A stretch of DNA of 64,000 bases from Azospirillum sp. TSH64 (GTDB lineage: Bacteria > Pseudomonadota > Alphaproteobacteria > Azospirillales > Azospirillaceae), in contig NZ_LGQW01000015.1 of the NCBI RefSeq assembly GCF_003116035.1, positions 6,702,545 to 6,766,544 of the forward strand, written 5' to 3'. Positions 44,801-55,248 of this stretch are shown here, piece by piece; positions within the stretch are counted from its first letter, which is position 1, and each line of letters opens with the position of its first letter. The notes under the pieces were generated by a model. That model searched no databases, was not told the origin of the DNA, and saw only the letters and a program-made list of their open reading frames with translations. The translations under genes were made by a program, and so were the position numbers.

Positions 44801-46252
44801 ATGTTTCTCGGGATCGACATCGGCACCTCGAGCGTCAAGGCGGTCCTGACCGACGCCGACGGGGCCGTCGCCGGCAGCGCGTCCCGCCCCTGCACCGTCT
44901 CGCGCCTGCATCCCCTGTGGTCGGAGCAGGAGCCGGAGGACTGGGTCGCCGCCGCCATCGCCGCGGTGGACGAGCTGGCAGCCCGCCAGCCGGACGCGCT
45001 CGCCGGGGTGCTCGGCATCGGCTTCTCCGGCCAGATGCATGGCGCGGTGCTGCTGGGCGCCGACAACCGGGTTCTGCGTCCCGCCATCCTGTGGAACGAC
45101 GGCCGCTCCCACCGCCAATGCGCGACCCTGGAGGAATCCCTCCCGACGCTTCGGGAGATCAGCGGCAACATCGCCATGCCGGGATTCACTGCGCCCAAGC
45201 TGCTGTGGGTGGCGGAGGAGGAGCCGGAGGTCTTCGCCGCGCTGGCCAAGGTGCTGCTGCCCAAGGCCTATGTCCGCTGGCGCTTCACCGGTGCCATGGT
45301 GGAGGAGATGTCGGACGCATCGGGCACGCTGTGGCTCGACGTGGCCCGGCGCGACTGGTCCGACGACCTGCTCGCCGCCACCCGGATGACCCGCGCCCAC
45401 ATGCCGGATCTGGCCGAAGGCTCCGACGCCGTCGCCCAGCTGTCGCCCGAACTGGCCCGCCGCTGGGGCATGAAAACGCCGCCGCTGGTGGCGGGCGGGG
45501 CAGGGGACTGCGCCGCCAGCGCGGTCGGGCTCGGCGCCATCGCGCCCGGCGACGGCTTCCTCAGCCTCGGCACCTCCGGCGTGGTGTGGCGGACGACCGA
45601 CCGTTTCCTGCCCAACCCGGCGCTGGCGGTCCATGCCTTCTGCCACGCGCTGCCCGGCGTCTGGCACCAGATGGGCGTCATGCTGTCGTCCGCCGCCTCG
45701 CTGGCCTGGGCCGCCTCCACCCTCGGCGCGCCGGAGGCGGAGCTGCTGGCCCCGCTCGGCGATGCCGTTGACGGCCCCTCGCCGGTCGCCTTCCTGCCCT
45801 ATCTGTCGGGCGAGCGCACCCCGCACAACGACGCCACCGTGCGCGGCCTGTTCGCCGGCCTGTCGGCCGAGACCACGCGCGACGCGATGGTGCAGGCGGT
45901 GCTGGAGGGCGTCGCCTTCGCCTCCCGCGACAACCTCGTCGCGCTGGGGGAGGGCGCCCCGACCGTCTTCGACCTTGCCGGCGGCGGCTCCCGCTCGCGG
46001 CTGTGGGCGCGCATCTGCGCCAACGCGCTCGGCGTCACCATCCATCGCATCGAGGACGGCGAGGTCGGCGCGGCGCTGGGCGCCGCCCATCTCGGCCGCA
46101 TGGCGGCGACCGGAGAATCCCCCGCCACCGTCTGCCGCAAGCCCCGCCGCCTGGAGACCTTCACCCCCGATCCGGCCCGCGCCGAAGCGTACAGCCAGGC
46201 CTGGCTGCGCTGGCGCCGGCTCTACCCCCTTGCCAAGGAGTTCGCGTCTTGA
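44801..46252 (+). CDS. xylB: Xylulokinase
   Basis: 483 residues of the FGGY carbohydrate kinase family: the phosphate-binding start FLGIDIGTSSVKAVLTD, the substrate motif GFSGQMHGAVLL and WNDGRS, and the C-terminal domain with SLGTSGVVW, YLSGERTPHND and FDLAGGGSRSRLW. GQMHG with Met and His is the xylulokinase mark. It phosphorylates D-xylulose for the pentose phosphate pathway. The stop overlaps the xylA start as TTGA. Length is that of the family. Confidence 0.95.
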   Translation: MFLGIDIGTSSVKAVLTDADGAVAGSASRPCTVSRLHPLWSEQEPEDWVAAAIAAVDELAARQPDALAGVLGIGFSGQMHGAVLLGADNRVLRPAILWNDGRSHRQCATLEESLPTLREISGNIAMPGFTAPKLLWVAEEEPEVFAALAKVLLPKAYVRWRFTGAMVEEMSDASGTLWLDVARRDWSDDLLAATRMTRAHMPDLAEGSDAVAQLSPELARRWGMKTPPLVAGGAGDCAASAVGLGAIAPGDGFLSLGTSGVVWRTTDRFLPNPALAVHAFCHALPGVWHQMGVMLSSAASLAWAASTLGAPEAELLAPLGDAVDGPSPVAFLPYLSGERTPHNDATVRGLFAGLSAETTRDAMVQAVLEGVAFASRDNLVALGEGAPTVFDLAGGGSRSRLWARICANALGVTIHRIEDGEVGAALGAAHLGRMAATGESPATVCRKPRRLETFTPDPARAEAYSQAWLRWRRLYPLAKEFAS

Positions 46253-47571
46253 GCACCGCCTCTTTCTTCGGCGACCTGTCCCCGGTGGCCTACCGCGGGC
46301 CGGACAGCCGCGATCAGCTCTCCTACCGCTGGTACGACAAGGACCGCGTCGTGCTGGGCAAGCGGATGGAGGACCATCTGCGGCTGGCCGCCTGCTATTG
46401 GCACAGCTTCTGCTGGCCGGGCGGCGACCCCTTCGGCGGCGAGACCTTCCAGCGCCCGTGGATGCGTCCCGGCCAGGACCCGATGGCGGCGGCCCGTGCC
46501 AAGGCCGATGTCGCCTTCGAGATGTTCCGCCTGCTCGACATCCCCTTCTTCTGCTTCCACGACCTCGACGCCGCACCGGAGGGCGACTCTCTGGCCGAGA
46601 GCGTCGACAACCTGAAGGCCATCACCGAGCTGTTCGCGGCGAAGATGGAGACCGCCAAGGTCCGTCTGCTGTGGGGCACCGCCAACCTGTTCTCCAACCG
46701 CCGCTACATGGCGGGTGCCGCGACCAACCCCGACCCGGACGTCTTCCTCTACGCCTGCGGTCAGGTCCGCGCCGCGCTGGAGGCCACCCATGCGCTGGGC
46801 GGCGCCAACTACGTCATGTGGGGCGGGCGCGAGGGCTATGAGACGCTGCTGAACACCGACCTGAAGCGCGAGCTGGACCAGATGGGCCGCTTCCTGGCGA
46901 TGGTGGTGGAGCACAAGCACAGGATCGGCTTCGACGGCCCGATCCTGATCGAGCCGAAGCCGCGCGAGCCGACCAAGCACCAGTACGACTTCGACGTCGC
47001 CACCGTCTACGGCTTCCTGGAGCGTTACGACCTGCTGGCCGACGTGCGGGTGAACATCGAGCAGAACCACGCCATCCTCGCCGGCCACAGCTTCCAGCAC
47101 GAGGTCGGTCTGGCGCTGGCTTTGGGCATCTTCGGCTCGCTCGACATGAACCGCGGCGACGCGCTGCTGGGCTGGGACACCGACCAGTTCGCCAACGACA
47201 TCGGCGAGCTGACGGTGGTCATGCACGACATCCTGAAGGGCGGCGGCTTCACCACCGGCGGCCTGAATTTCGACGCCAAGATCCGCCGCCAGTCGCTCGA
47301 CCCCGCCGACCTGCTGCACGGCCACATCGGCGGCGTCGACACCTGCGCCCGCGCCCTGCTGCAGGCGGCGCAGATGCTGGAGGACGGCGCCCTGACCGGC
47401 CCGCTGGCCGAACGCTACGCCGGCTGGGACGGTGCTGAGGGTCAGGCTATCCTGTCCGGCAAACGCGACCTCGCCACGCTTGCCGAGCGGGCGCTGACCT
47501 CGGGCATCAACCCCCAGCCGCGCTCCGGCCGGCAGGAGTATCTGGAGAACATCGTCAACCGCTACGTCTGA
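46249..47571 (+). CDS. xylA: Xylose isomerase
   Basis: 440 residues from a TTG start at 46249, with AAGGAG eight bases before it and a 4-bp overlap with the xylB stop. Catalytic and metal residues are present: the His in CFHDLD, ILIEPKPREPTKHQYDFD with the first Glu and Lys, NIEQNHAILAGHSFQHE, and LDMNRGDALLGWDTDQF. It is the class II (longer) form that converts D-xylose to D-xylulose. The rare TTG start may lower its translation relative to xylB. Confidence 0.96.
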   Translation: MSTASFFGDLSPVAYRGPDSRDQLSYRWYDKDRVVLGKRMEDHLRLAACYWHSFCWPGGDPFGGETFQRPWMRPGQDPMAAARAKADVAFEMFRLLDIPFFCFHDLDAAPEGDSLAESVDNLKAITELFAAKMETAKVRLLWGTANLFSNRRYMAGAATNPDPDVFLYACGQVRAALEATHALGGANYVMWGGREGYETLLNTDLKRELDQMGRFLAMVVEHKHRIGFDGPILIEPKPREPTKHQYDFDVATVYGFLERYDLLADVRVNIEQNHAILAGHSFQHEVGLALALGIFGSLDMNRGDALLGWDTDQFANDIGELTVVMHDILKGGGFTTGGLNFDAKIRRQSLDPADLLHGHIGGVDTCARALLQAAQMLEDGALTGPLAERYAGWDGAEGQAILSGKRDLATLAERALTSGINPQPRSGRQEYLENIVNRYV

Positions 47572-47644
47572 GCCCCACAGCCCCTCTGCTTCCGTCGATC
47601 AACAAGGCCGCCATGACCGGACGGCCACATAAGGAGGAAACACG

Positions 47645-48703
47645 ATGAAGCACCGCCTCACCGCGACCGCCGCCGGCCTGTTCCTGACGCTGGCTGCCAT
47701 GACCACCATGACCTCGACGGCGGCACTGGCCGCCGGCACCACCGTCGGCGTGTCCTGGTCCAACTTCCAGGAGGAGCGCTGGAAGACCGACGAGGCGGCG
47801 ATCAAGGCCGTGATCGAGAAGGCCGGCGGCAAGTACCTGTCGGCCGACGCCCAGTCCTCGCCGGCCAAGCAGCTGTCGGACATCGAATCGCTGATCTCGC
47901 GCGGCGCCAACGCGCTGATCATCCTGGCCCAGGACAGCGACGCCATCCGCCCGGCGGTGGAGAAGGCGGCGGCGGAAGGCATCCCGGTCGTCGGCTATGA
48001 CCGGCTCATCGAGATCCCGTCGGCCTTCTACATCACCTTCGACAACAAGGAGGTCGGCCGGCTCCAGGCGCGCAGCGTCTTCGCGATGAAGCCCAAGGGC
48101 AACTACGCCTTCATCAAGGGCAGCTCCACTGATCCCAACGCCGACTTCCTGTTCGCCGGCCAGATGGAGGTGCTGAAGGCCGCGATGGACCGCGGCGACG
48201 TGAAGAATGTCGGCGAGGCCTACACCGACAAGTGGCTGCCGGCCATCGCCCAGCAGAACATGGAGCAGATCCTGACCAAGAACGGCAACAAGGTCGATGC
48301 CGTGGTCGCCTCCAACGACGGCACCGCAGGTGGTGCGGTCGCGGCGCTGGCGGCGCAGGGTCTTGCCGGGACCGTGCCGGTGTCGGGCCAGGACGGCGAC
48401 AAGGCGGCGCTGAACCGCATCGCGCTCGGCACCCAGACGGTGTCGGTGTGGAAGGACGCCCGTGAACTCGGCCGCCGCGCCGCCGAGATCGCCATGGAGC
48501 TGGCGGGCGGCAAGAAGATGACCGACATCGCCGGTGCCGCCACCTTCGACGGCGGTCCGAAGAAGCAGAAGATGACTTCGCTGTTCCTCACCCCCATCGC
48601 CATCACCAAGGACAACCTCGGCCAGGTGATCGACGCCGGCTGGGTGACCAAGGACGTGGTGTGCCAGGGCGTGAAGCCCGGCAGCGTCAAGGCCTGCAAC
48701 TGA
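47645..48703 (+). CDS. xylF: D-xylose ABC transporter substrate-binding protein
   Basis: 352 residues with a signal peptide (LFLTLAAMTTMTSTAALAAG), then a type I sugar-binding protein: VGVSWSNFQEERWKTDEAAIKA, DIESLISRGANALIILAQDSDAIRPAV, PVVGYDRLIE, VVASNDGTAGGAVAALAAQG and VPVSGQDGDKAALNRI. These are the XylF marks. It binds D-xylose in the periplasm. The ribosome site AAGGAGG lies just before the ATG, and the stop overlaps the xylH start (TGATG). Confidence 0.95.
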   Translation: MKHRLTATAAGLFLTLAAMTTMTSTAALAAGTTVGVSWSNFQEERWKTDEAAIKAVIEKAGGKYLSADAQSSPAKQLSDIESLISRGANALIILAQDSDAIRPAVEKAAAEGIPVVGYDRLIEIPSAFYITFDNKEVGRLQARSVFAMKPKGNYAFIKGSSTDPNADFLFAGQMEVLKAAMDRGDVKNVGEAYTDKWLPAIAQQNMEQILTKNGNKVDAVVASNDGTAGGAVAALAAQGLAGTVPVSGQDGDKAALNRIALGTQTVSVWKDARELGRRAAEIAMELAGGKKMTDIAGAATFDGGPKKQKMTSLFLTPIAITKDNLGQVIDAGWVTKDVVCQGVKPGSVKACN

Positions 48704-50021
48704 TGGCGGAGCCGTCCACCACGCTGTCCCCGGCGCCTCCTGCGGAAGCGCCGGCCGGACGGCGGGCCGGCATCGGCGACGCCCTGCGCGCGCTGGAGCT
48801 GGACACCCGCATGGTCGGGATGATCGGGGCGCTGGCCATCGTCTGGATCGGCTTCGACATCCTGACCGGCGGCGCCTTCCTGACCCCGCGCAACCTGTGG
48901 AACCTGTCGGTGCAGACCGCGTCCGTCGGCGTGATGGCGACGGGCATGGTGCTGGTCATCGTCACCCGCAACATCGACCTGTCGGTGGGCTCGATCCTGG
49001 GCTTCACCGGCATGGTGGTCGGCGTGCTCCAGGCCCGCTTCCTGCCGGAGATCTGGGGCTTCGACAATCCGCTGACCTGGGTGATGGCGGTGCTGGCGGC
49101 CGTCGCCGTCGGCGGGGCGGTCGGGGCGGTGCAGGGCGCCATCATCGCCTATCTCGGCGTGTCGTCCTTCATCGTCACGCTGGGCGGTCTGCTGGTCTGG
49201 CGCGGGGCGGCGTGGTGGGTGACGACCGGCCAGACGGTGGCGCCGATGGACGGCCTGTTCAAACGGCTGGGCGGCGGCTTCGAGGGCGCCATCGGCGCCG
49301 GCCCCAGCTGGGCGGTCGGCATCGCCGCCGTCCTGCTGTCGGTCGCCGCCATCCTGGTGACGCGGCGGCGCCGGGCCGGCTTCGGCTTCCCCGTCCGGCC
49401 CTTGTGGGCGGAGGGGGTGGTGATCCTGCTGGTCGCCGCCGCCATCGTCGGCGCGGTGCTGGTGGTCAATAGCTACCCGCTTCCCGTCCCGGTGGTGCGC
49501 CGGATGATGGAGGCGCAAGGGCTGTCGACCGACGGCGGGCTTCCCTTCGTCGCCCACGGCTTCGCCATCCCGGTGCTGATCGCGCTGGCGGTGGGGGTGG
49601 GGATGACCTTCCTGTCGCGGCGCACCCGCTTCGGCCGCTACGTCTTCGCCATCGGCGGCAACCCGGAGGCGGCGGAGCTGTCGGGCATCAACACCCGGCG
49701 GGTGATGGTGATGGTGTTCGGGCTGATGGGGGCGCTGTGCGGCCTGTCCGCCTGCATCGCCACCGCCCGGCTGAACGCCGCCACCAACGCCAACGGCACG
49801 CTCGACGAGCTGTACGTCATCGCCGCGGCGATCATCGGCGGCACCTCGATGGCCGGCGGCGTCGGCACCATCCTCGGCGCGATGCTGGGCGCCATGGTGA
49901 TGCAGTCCCTGCAGTCCGGCATGGTGCTGCTGGGGGTGGACGCGCCGATGCAGAACATCGTCGTCGGCCTCGTGCTGGTCGCCGCGGTCTATGTCGACAC
50001 GCTCTATCGCCGGGGGTTGAA

Positions 50022-50025
<4 letters not shown>
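48703..50025 (+). CDS. xylH: D-xylose ABC transporter permease
   Basis: 440 residues with about ten to twelve membrane helices of the BPD_transp_2 type: VIVTRNIDLSVGSILGFTGMV, YLGVSSFIVTLGGLLVWRG, FAIGGNPEAAELSGINTRR and IIGGTSMAGGVGTILGAMLG. The extended middle (periplasmic loop near VVRRMMEAQGLSTDGGLPF) is as in XylH. It overlaps xylF and xylG by single-codon junctions, so the three transporter genes form one translated unit. Confidence 0.95.
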
Positions 50026-50825
<800 letters not shown>

Positions 50826-50865
50826 CGGCAGGGGGCGACCGTGGCGCCCCCTACTGCGGCGCCCC

Positions 50866-51960
50866 CTATTGCGGGGACCGCGCCTGCCACAGCAGGAACT
50901 GCTCGAACAGCTTCTCCGCCTGCTGGGGCGGCACCCCGCGCTGCTCGACGAAGCTGCGGAACTCCTCCTTCCTGGCGGCGGCGGATTGCGGCTCCTTCGC
51001 CGCCGACGCCTGACGCAGCCACTGCTCGGCCGGCTCGAACCGGGTCCAGCCCGGTACGTCGGCGGCCAGATTGACCTCCTTCCATTTCGGATGGCGCGGC
51101 GGCTTCAGGAACTCGTCGAACTTGCTGAAGAAGGCATCGACGAAGCGGGCGACCTTGCGATGGCGCTCCAGGTCGCGCTCCCAGCCATAGACCGCCATCA
51201 CGGCACCCACCGCCACGGTGTCGACCTGCTCGCCGGGCTTGATCAGCCCGTCATAGTCGGCGCTGGTCAGGCGCGACGGCAGATAGGTGTCGAGCAGCGC
51301 GGCGCTCATCGGGACCGACAGGAAATGCAGCCCGTCCCCGGCCTTCAGGTCGCGGAACAGCCGGGTCGGCTTGCCGGCGACATAGGCCATCGCCGCGATC
51401 TCCCCCCGGCGCAGCTTCTCCAGCGCCAAAGCCTGGTCGTTCGCCTGCGATTCCACCCGGATGCCCAGCATGTCGAACACCAGCGAGGCGGTCATCGAAG
51501 TGCCGCTGCCCTGGACATCGACATTGACCTTGCGGCCGGCCAGATCCTCGATCCGCGTCACCTCGGGTCCGGCGAGGATGTGCAGTTCCTCGTTGTAGAG
51601 CTTGGCGATGTATTTGATGCGCCGGTCGAGGTTGGGCAGGAGCCTCTCGCGCTTGGCATAGGCCAGCACGTCGGACTGCACGATGCCGACATCGATGCCC
51701 TTCAGCAGCACCACGTCCTTCAGGTTCTGGACCGAACCCTTGCCCAGCATGGGGAGGACGCGCAGCGTGTCGCCGTCGTCCAGCACCGACGCCAGATCGG
51801 CGGCGATGCGCACATAGGTCCCCTCGACCCCGCCCGACACGATGCCGACGGTGCCGCTGTTGGCAGTGACGCCGCGCGGATCGGCGGCCGACGCCGTGCC
51901 GGCAAGGCCGACGGCGATGCAGGCTCCCAGCGCAAGCATGCGGACCAACGATGCCTTCAT
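50866..51960 (-). CDS. TAXI-family TRAP transporter solute-binding protein
   Basis: 364 residues with a signal peptide ending TASAAD. It shows the TAXI pattern: TVGIVSGGVEGTYVRIAADLASVL, VVLLKGIDVGIVQSDVLAYA, IKYIAKLYNEELHILAGPEVTRIEDLAGRKVNVDVQGSGT. TAXI proteins bind small acids and work with a fused TRAP membrane protein, but no membrane subunit gene is visible here, so it is an orphan. A C-terminal helical extension (about residues 310-364) is unusual. The next gene upstream encodes a Sel1-like protein. Confidence 0.88.
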   Translation of the reverse strand: MKASLVRMLALGACIAVGLAGTASAADPRGVTANSGTVGIVSGGVEGTYVRIAADLASVLDDGDTLRVLPMLGKGSVQNLKDVVLLKGIDVGIVQSDVLAYAKRERLLPNLDRRIKYIAKLYNEELHILAGPEVTRIEDLAGRKVNVDVQGSGTSMTASLVFDMLGIRVESQANDQALALEKLRRGEIAAMAYVAGKPTRLFRDLKAGDGLHFLSVPMSAALLDTYLPSRLTSADYDGLIKPGEQVDTVAVGAVMAVYGWERDLERHRKVARFVDAFFSKFDEFLKPPRHPKWKEVNLAADVPGWTRFEPAEQWLRQASAAKEPQSAAARKEEFRSFVEQRGVPPQQAEKLFEQFLLWQARSPQ

Positions 51961-51991
51961 GGTGCTTTCCCCCCTCGATGGCTGCGCCCAA

Positions 51992-53464
51992 CTATCTCGA
52001 TTTTCCGGCGAGCCAGTCGGTCAGTTTCTTCAGTTGCTGTTCGGCATCCCCGCTGCCGGCGGCGACCGCCCGCCGGTACCAGGCGGCGGCCTGCTCCGGA
52101 TCGGGGGCCAAGCCGCGGACATGCAGCCGCTCATGCACCAGCGGGTCGTGGGTCCGGCCGAGCGCGAGGGCCGCCTTCGCATTGCCGGTTTCGGCGACCA
52201 TCTCGTAATAGAGCCGCGCGCCCGCCAGATCGCCCTGGGCGAACAGGTCGTCGCCCCGCTTCATCAGCGCCGCCTCCGGGATGCTGGACGGCAGCTTGGC
52301 CGGCTTGTGCACCACCTCTTCCCGCTTCTCTGCCCGCGGCGGCTCCGGCGGGGGAGCGGCCACCGCCGGAACGGCGGCAACGGCGACGGAGGCCGGCGCG
52401 GGGGTGGCGGTGGTAACGGGCATGGTGACGGCCACAGGGGCAGCCGGCGGATCCGGCGGCGGCTGAACGGCTGCCGGGGCCTCCGCCGGCGGGTTGACCG
52501 GCGGGTCGGCCTGAAGATTGGCCGGTGCCTCGGCGACCGCCGGTTCGCCTTGTTGCGGCTCCGGCTCTTGCGGCTCCGGCACCGCCGCAGGAGAGGAGCT
52601 TCCGGACACCGCCGGTTCCGCCATGTCCGGCTTCGCCGCTGCCTCCACGACCTGCGCCGGGCCTCCCTGAGACGAGCCCCCCTGTGCCGGAGGGTCGGCA
52701 GTGGAATTGTCGGCCACACCGGCTTGCACGACCGGCACCGCCAGCGTCACCGCCTGTCTGGCGACCACGCCGCCGCCGTGATCGGTCACCGCAGTGATGC
52801 GCAGCGACAGCGGGCCGGCGGTTTCGGCCGGCAGGCTCAGGGTCAGGTCGGACAGTTCCTCCTGCGGCACCTTCCAGGCCCCGTCGCTGCTCCGCTGGCC
52901 CCGCGACAGGCTGGCACCGTCGGGCAGATTGTCGATCAGCACGAAGGTGATCGCCTCGTATTGCGGGTTCGGCTGGCCGTAGGGAGAGGTGACGACGATG
53001 GACAGCGGGATCGGCTGCCCCGGCAGGCCGCCCGACGTCTGGGCGGCGACAAAGGGCATCAGCCGCCAGTCGGTCGCCGCCTCGCCGGATTTCGGCAGCA
53101 CCGTCGTATGTGTGGCGACGGTGTCGACCTGCCGGGCGTTGTTGGCATGCGGCTTCTCGCGCACGACAAGCCAGGAGTCGAGCGTGCTGCCGGCCCCGCC
53201 ATCCTCGCCCGACTCCTCCCCGGCCACCAGCAGGCAACAGCCGCCGCCCGCCCCGGAGCCTGCGGCATCGCCCCTCCCGTCGAGCCGCCCGGTCACCCCG
53301 TCAAGTTGCATCGGCAGCGCCAGAACCGTCAGCACCGCAAAGCAGGGGCGGACGCTGCCCGGGCCCGGTGCCAAGGAATGCCCGGCCTCCCGTCCGCGGC
53401 GGCGATGCAGAAAATCGGCATGGGATAGGAAACGGCGCAGAAAACGGGGCTGCGTCTCGCGCAT
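51992..53464 (-). CDS. Large protein with Pro/Ala-rich linker and C-terminal Sel1-like repeats
   Basis: 490 residues from the ATG at 53464 behind GGGAGG. After a basic N-terminus comes a hydrophobic segment (CFAVLTVLALPM), then a beta-rich region (residues 100-225: DWRLMPFVAAQTSGGLPGQPIPLSIVVTS, LIDNLPDGASLSRGQRSSDG) like that of cadherin-like or tandem secreted proteins. A long Pro/Ala/Glu stretch (about 230-385) and Sel1/TPR-like repeats (DDLFAQGDLAGARLYYEMVAETGNAKAALALGRTHDP, DPEQAAAWYRRAVAAGSGDAEQQL) follow. It is probably anchored in the inner membrane with a periplasmic repeat domain. Function unknown. Confidence 0.7.
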   Translation of the reverse strand: MRETQPRFLRRFLSHADFLHRRRGREAGHSLAPGPGSVRPCFAVLTVLALPMQLDGVTGRLDGRGDAAGSGAGGGCCLLVAGEESGEDGGAGSTLDSWLVVREKPHANNARQVDTVATHTTVLPKSGEAATDWRLMPFVAAQTSGGLPGQPIPLSIVVTSPYGQPNPQYEAITFVLIDNLPDGASLSRGQRSSDGAWKVPQEELSDLTLSLPAETAGPLSLRITAVTDHGGGVVARQAVTLAVPVVQAGVADNSTADPPAQGGSSQGGPAQVVEAAAKPDMAEPAVSGSSSPAAVPEPQEPEPQQGEPAVAEAPANLQADPPVNPPAEAPAAVQPPPDPPAAPVAVTMPVTTATPAPASVAVAAVPAVAAPPPEPPRAEKREEVVHKPAKLPSSIPEAALMKRGDDLFAQGDLAGARLYYEMVAETGNAKAALALGRTHDPLVHERLHVRGLAPDPEQAAAWYRRAVAAGSGDAEQQLKKLTDWLAGKSR

Positions 53465-53825
53465 GTGGCATCCTCCCGGACAAAATCCCTCAAACCCCGC
53501 CTTGCCGGCAGATCGAATTCGGGACTTTTGAAAGACATGCGGCGATGTTTTACGCCGTCGATTGTTTCTAATTATTTGTTATCTTACCGATCTCTCGGGA
53601 TCGTTTTATTTTAAGGGGCAAACAAAGAAAAACAACCATCCCGTAGAGGGCGTTTCCCGTTTTACCGCAAAGGGAGGATTACTTCGTAATCTTCGGATCC
53701 GCACCGGGTGGAGAGGGCTGGGCTCCGGCCGCGGCATTCGCCGCCGGAACGGGGTGCCACCACCGGTCGTGGCCGCACCCCGTCTTGTGAAGAAACGAAC
53801 CGCTTGTGAAAAAACGGAAAACGGT
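53465..53825. other. Intergenic region, AT-rich in part
   Basis: About 360 bp between the Sel1-like protein gene (minus, start) and the acetyltransferase gene (minus, end). The part 53560-53650 is AT-rich (GTTTCTAATTATTTGTTATC, TTTATTTTAAGGGGC) and probably holds the promoter of the Sel1-like gene. No other feature was seen. Confidence 0.4.
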
Positions 53826-54386
53826 TCAGCGCACCCTGGCTGGGTTTCCCATCACCGTGGCGCCGGCCGGCACGTCGCGTGTCACCACGCTTCCGGCACC
53901 GACGATGGCGTCGTCGCCGATGGTGACGCCCGGCAGGATCAGCGCAGCGCCGCCGATCCAGACATTGCGGCCGATGCGGATGGGCCGCCCGAACTCCAGC
54001 CCGGCCTCGCGGGTGGCGAAGTCGCGCGGGTGGTCGGCGGTCAGGATCTGGACGCCCGGCCCGATCTGCGTCTTGTCGCCGATGGTCACCGCGACGACGT
54101 CCAGGATGACGCAGTTGAAGTTGAGGAACACCCCGTCGCCGAGGCTGATGTTGTAGCCGTAGTCGCAATGGAAGGGCGGGCGGATGACCGCCCCGTCGCC
54201 CACCGCGGCGAACCGCTCCAGCAGCAGCTTGCGCCGGTCGCCGGCGGGCAGGGCAAGGGCGGCGTTGTAGCGGACCATCCACTCCTTGGCGGCGGCCTGA
54301 TCCGCTTGGATTTCCGGGGCCGAGGCGTCATAGAGATCGCCGGCCAGCATCTTTTCCTTTTCGCTGCGTCCATCGGACGTCTGCAT
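53826..54386 (-). CDS. Sugar O-acetyltransferase of the maltose/nodulation (LacA/NodL) type
   Basis: 186 residues. It begins with the Mac domain (SEKEKMLAGDLYDASAPEI) and continues with a left-handed beta-helix of hexapeptide repeats (GDGVFLNFNCVILDVVAVTIGDKTQIGPGVQ, IRIGRNVWIGGAALILPGVTIGDDAIVGAGSVVTRDVPAGATVMGNPAR), with the catalytic His in LTADHPRD. The enzyme transfers acetyl from acetyl-CoA to sugars. Its target here is not known. It stands alone. Confidence 0.94.
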   Translation of the reverse strand: MQTSDGRSEKEKMLAGDLYDASAPEIQADQAAAKEWMVRYNAALALPAGDRRKLLLERFAAVGDGAVIRPPFHCDYGYNISLGDGVFLNFNCVILDVVAVTIGDKTQIGPGVQILTADHPRDFATREAGLEFGRPIRIGRNVWIGGAALILPGVTIGDDAIVGAGSVVTRDVPAGATVMGNPARVR

Positions 54387-54734
54387 CGCTCATCTCCCAA
54401 GTCGCAGGCCAGCCGGCGGTTGTCCGCCGGGGGGAGGCGATTAGAGCAGATGTCGACCGGCCATGCGCCAACGCTTCGGGATGTCTTGCACCGTCGAGCG
54501 TCGCGGAACGCCGGCAAGCCGCTCGACCAGGGCGCGCGCTGCTGCGCGCCATCCTCACAAGACACCACATACTTATACTTGTATGTATCTCGTCTTTATA
54601 TCCCTAAAAATGCATCTTTCGCTTGAGAACAACCTGAAGCGCAACTAACGTCACCCTCACGCGCGTTCTCATCACAACCTCGCGGGCGAGTGCGCGCGTT
54701 CATGCTCCCCGGTCACGTGCAGGAGGAATCAGCG
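54387..54734. other. Intergenic region before a small secreted protein
   Basis: About 350 bp without a gene. An AT-rich patch at 54565-54645 contains the inverted repeat CATAC-N8-GTATG (54568-54585) and is the likely promoter area for the small secreted protein gene. Nothing else was recognised. Confidence 0.4.
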
Positions 54735-55145
54735 ATGAAAAAACGGTTTGGTCTGGCGTTCGCCTTTGCCGTCGGCCTGTCGGGTCTGTTCGCAACCGCG
54801 GCGCCGGCGGCGACTTATGTCTGCGCCTCCGAAACCAACTGCGACAATTATACTCCGATCACGGCGGCGCAATTGGCGCTCACCGCGCCCGATACGAAGA
54901 TCACCGTCCAAATGGCGCTGCAGCAATCGGCGGACGAGTCGATCAAGAATGGCTACAACAGCGTCGCGAAGACCGACCTTGGCATTACCAAATGGTGGCA
55001 CAAGGGCGGCAGCACGACCCTCGACCAGACCTATTATCACATCACCGTCAGAATCTACAAAGACAACAAGTGGACCAAGACCTGCCACGCTTATGCCCTC
55101 AACATCGGCACGAGCACTCCGAAATACCAGGCGACTTGCCAGTAA
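54735..55145 (+). CDS. Small secreted protein of unknown family with four cysteines
   Basis: 136 residues from the ATG at 54735, behind AGGAGGAATCAGCG. The signal peptide (FGLAFAFAVGLSGLFATAAPA) is followed by a mature part of about 110 residues with Cys residues in YVCASETNCDNY, KTCHAY and QATCQ, enough for two disulfides. It is rich in Thr, Lys and Tyr and uses more A/T-ending codons than neighbouring genes. No family is recognised. It lies just downstream of the replication initiator gene, tail to tail, with a hairpin between. Confidence 0.75.
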   Translation: MKKRFGLAFAFAVGLSGLFATAAPAATYVCASETNCDNYTPITAAQLALTAPDTKITVQMALQQSADESIKNGYNSVAKTDLGITKWWHKGGSTTLDQTYYHITVRIYKDNKWTKTCHAYALNIGTSTPKYQATCQ

Positions 55146-55248
55146 CCGCTCGATCGTCTCCGGTCACTTGAACAGGATGGCGCCGCTGAGGCCGCCTTGC
55201 CTCCCGAAGGCAAGCGGCCGGATGGCCGCGCCCGGCGATTGACGGCAA

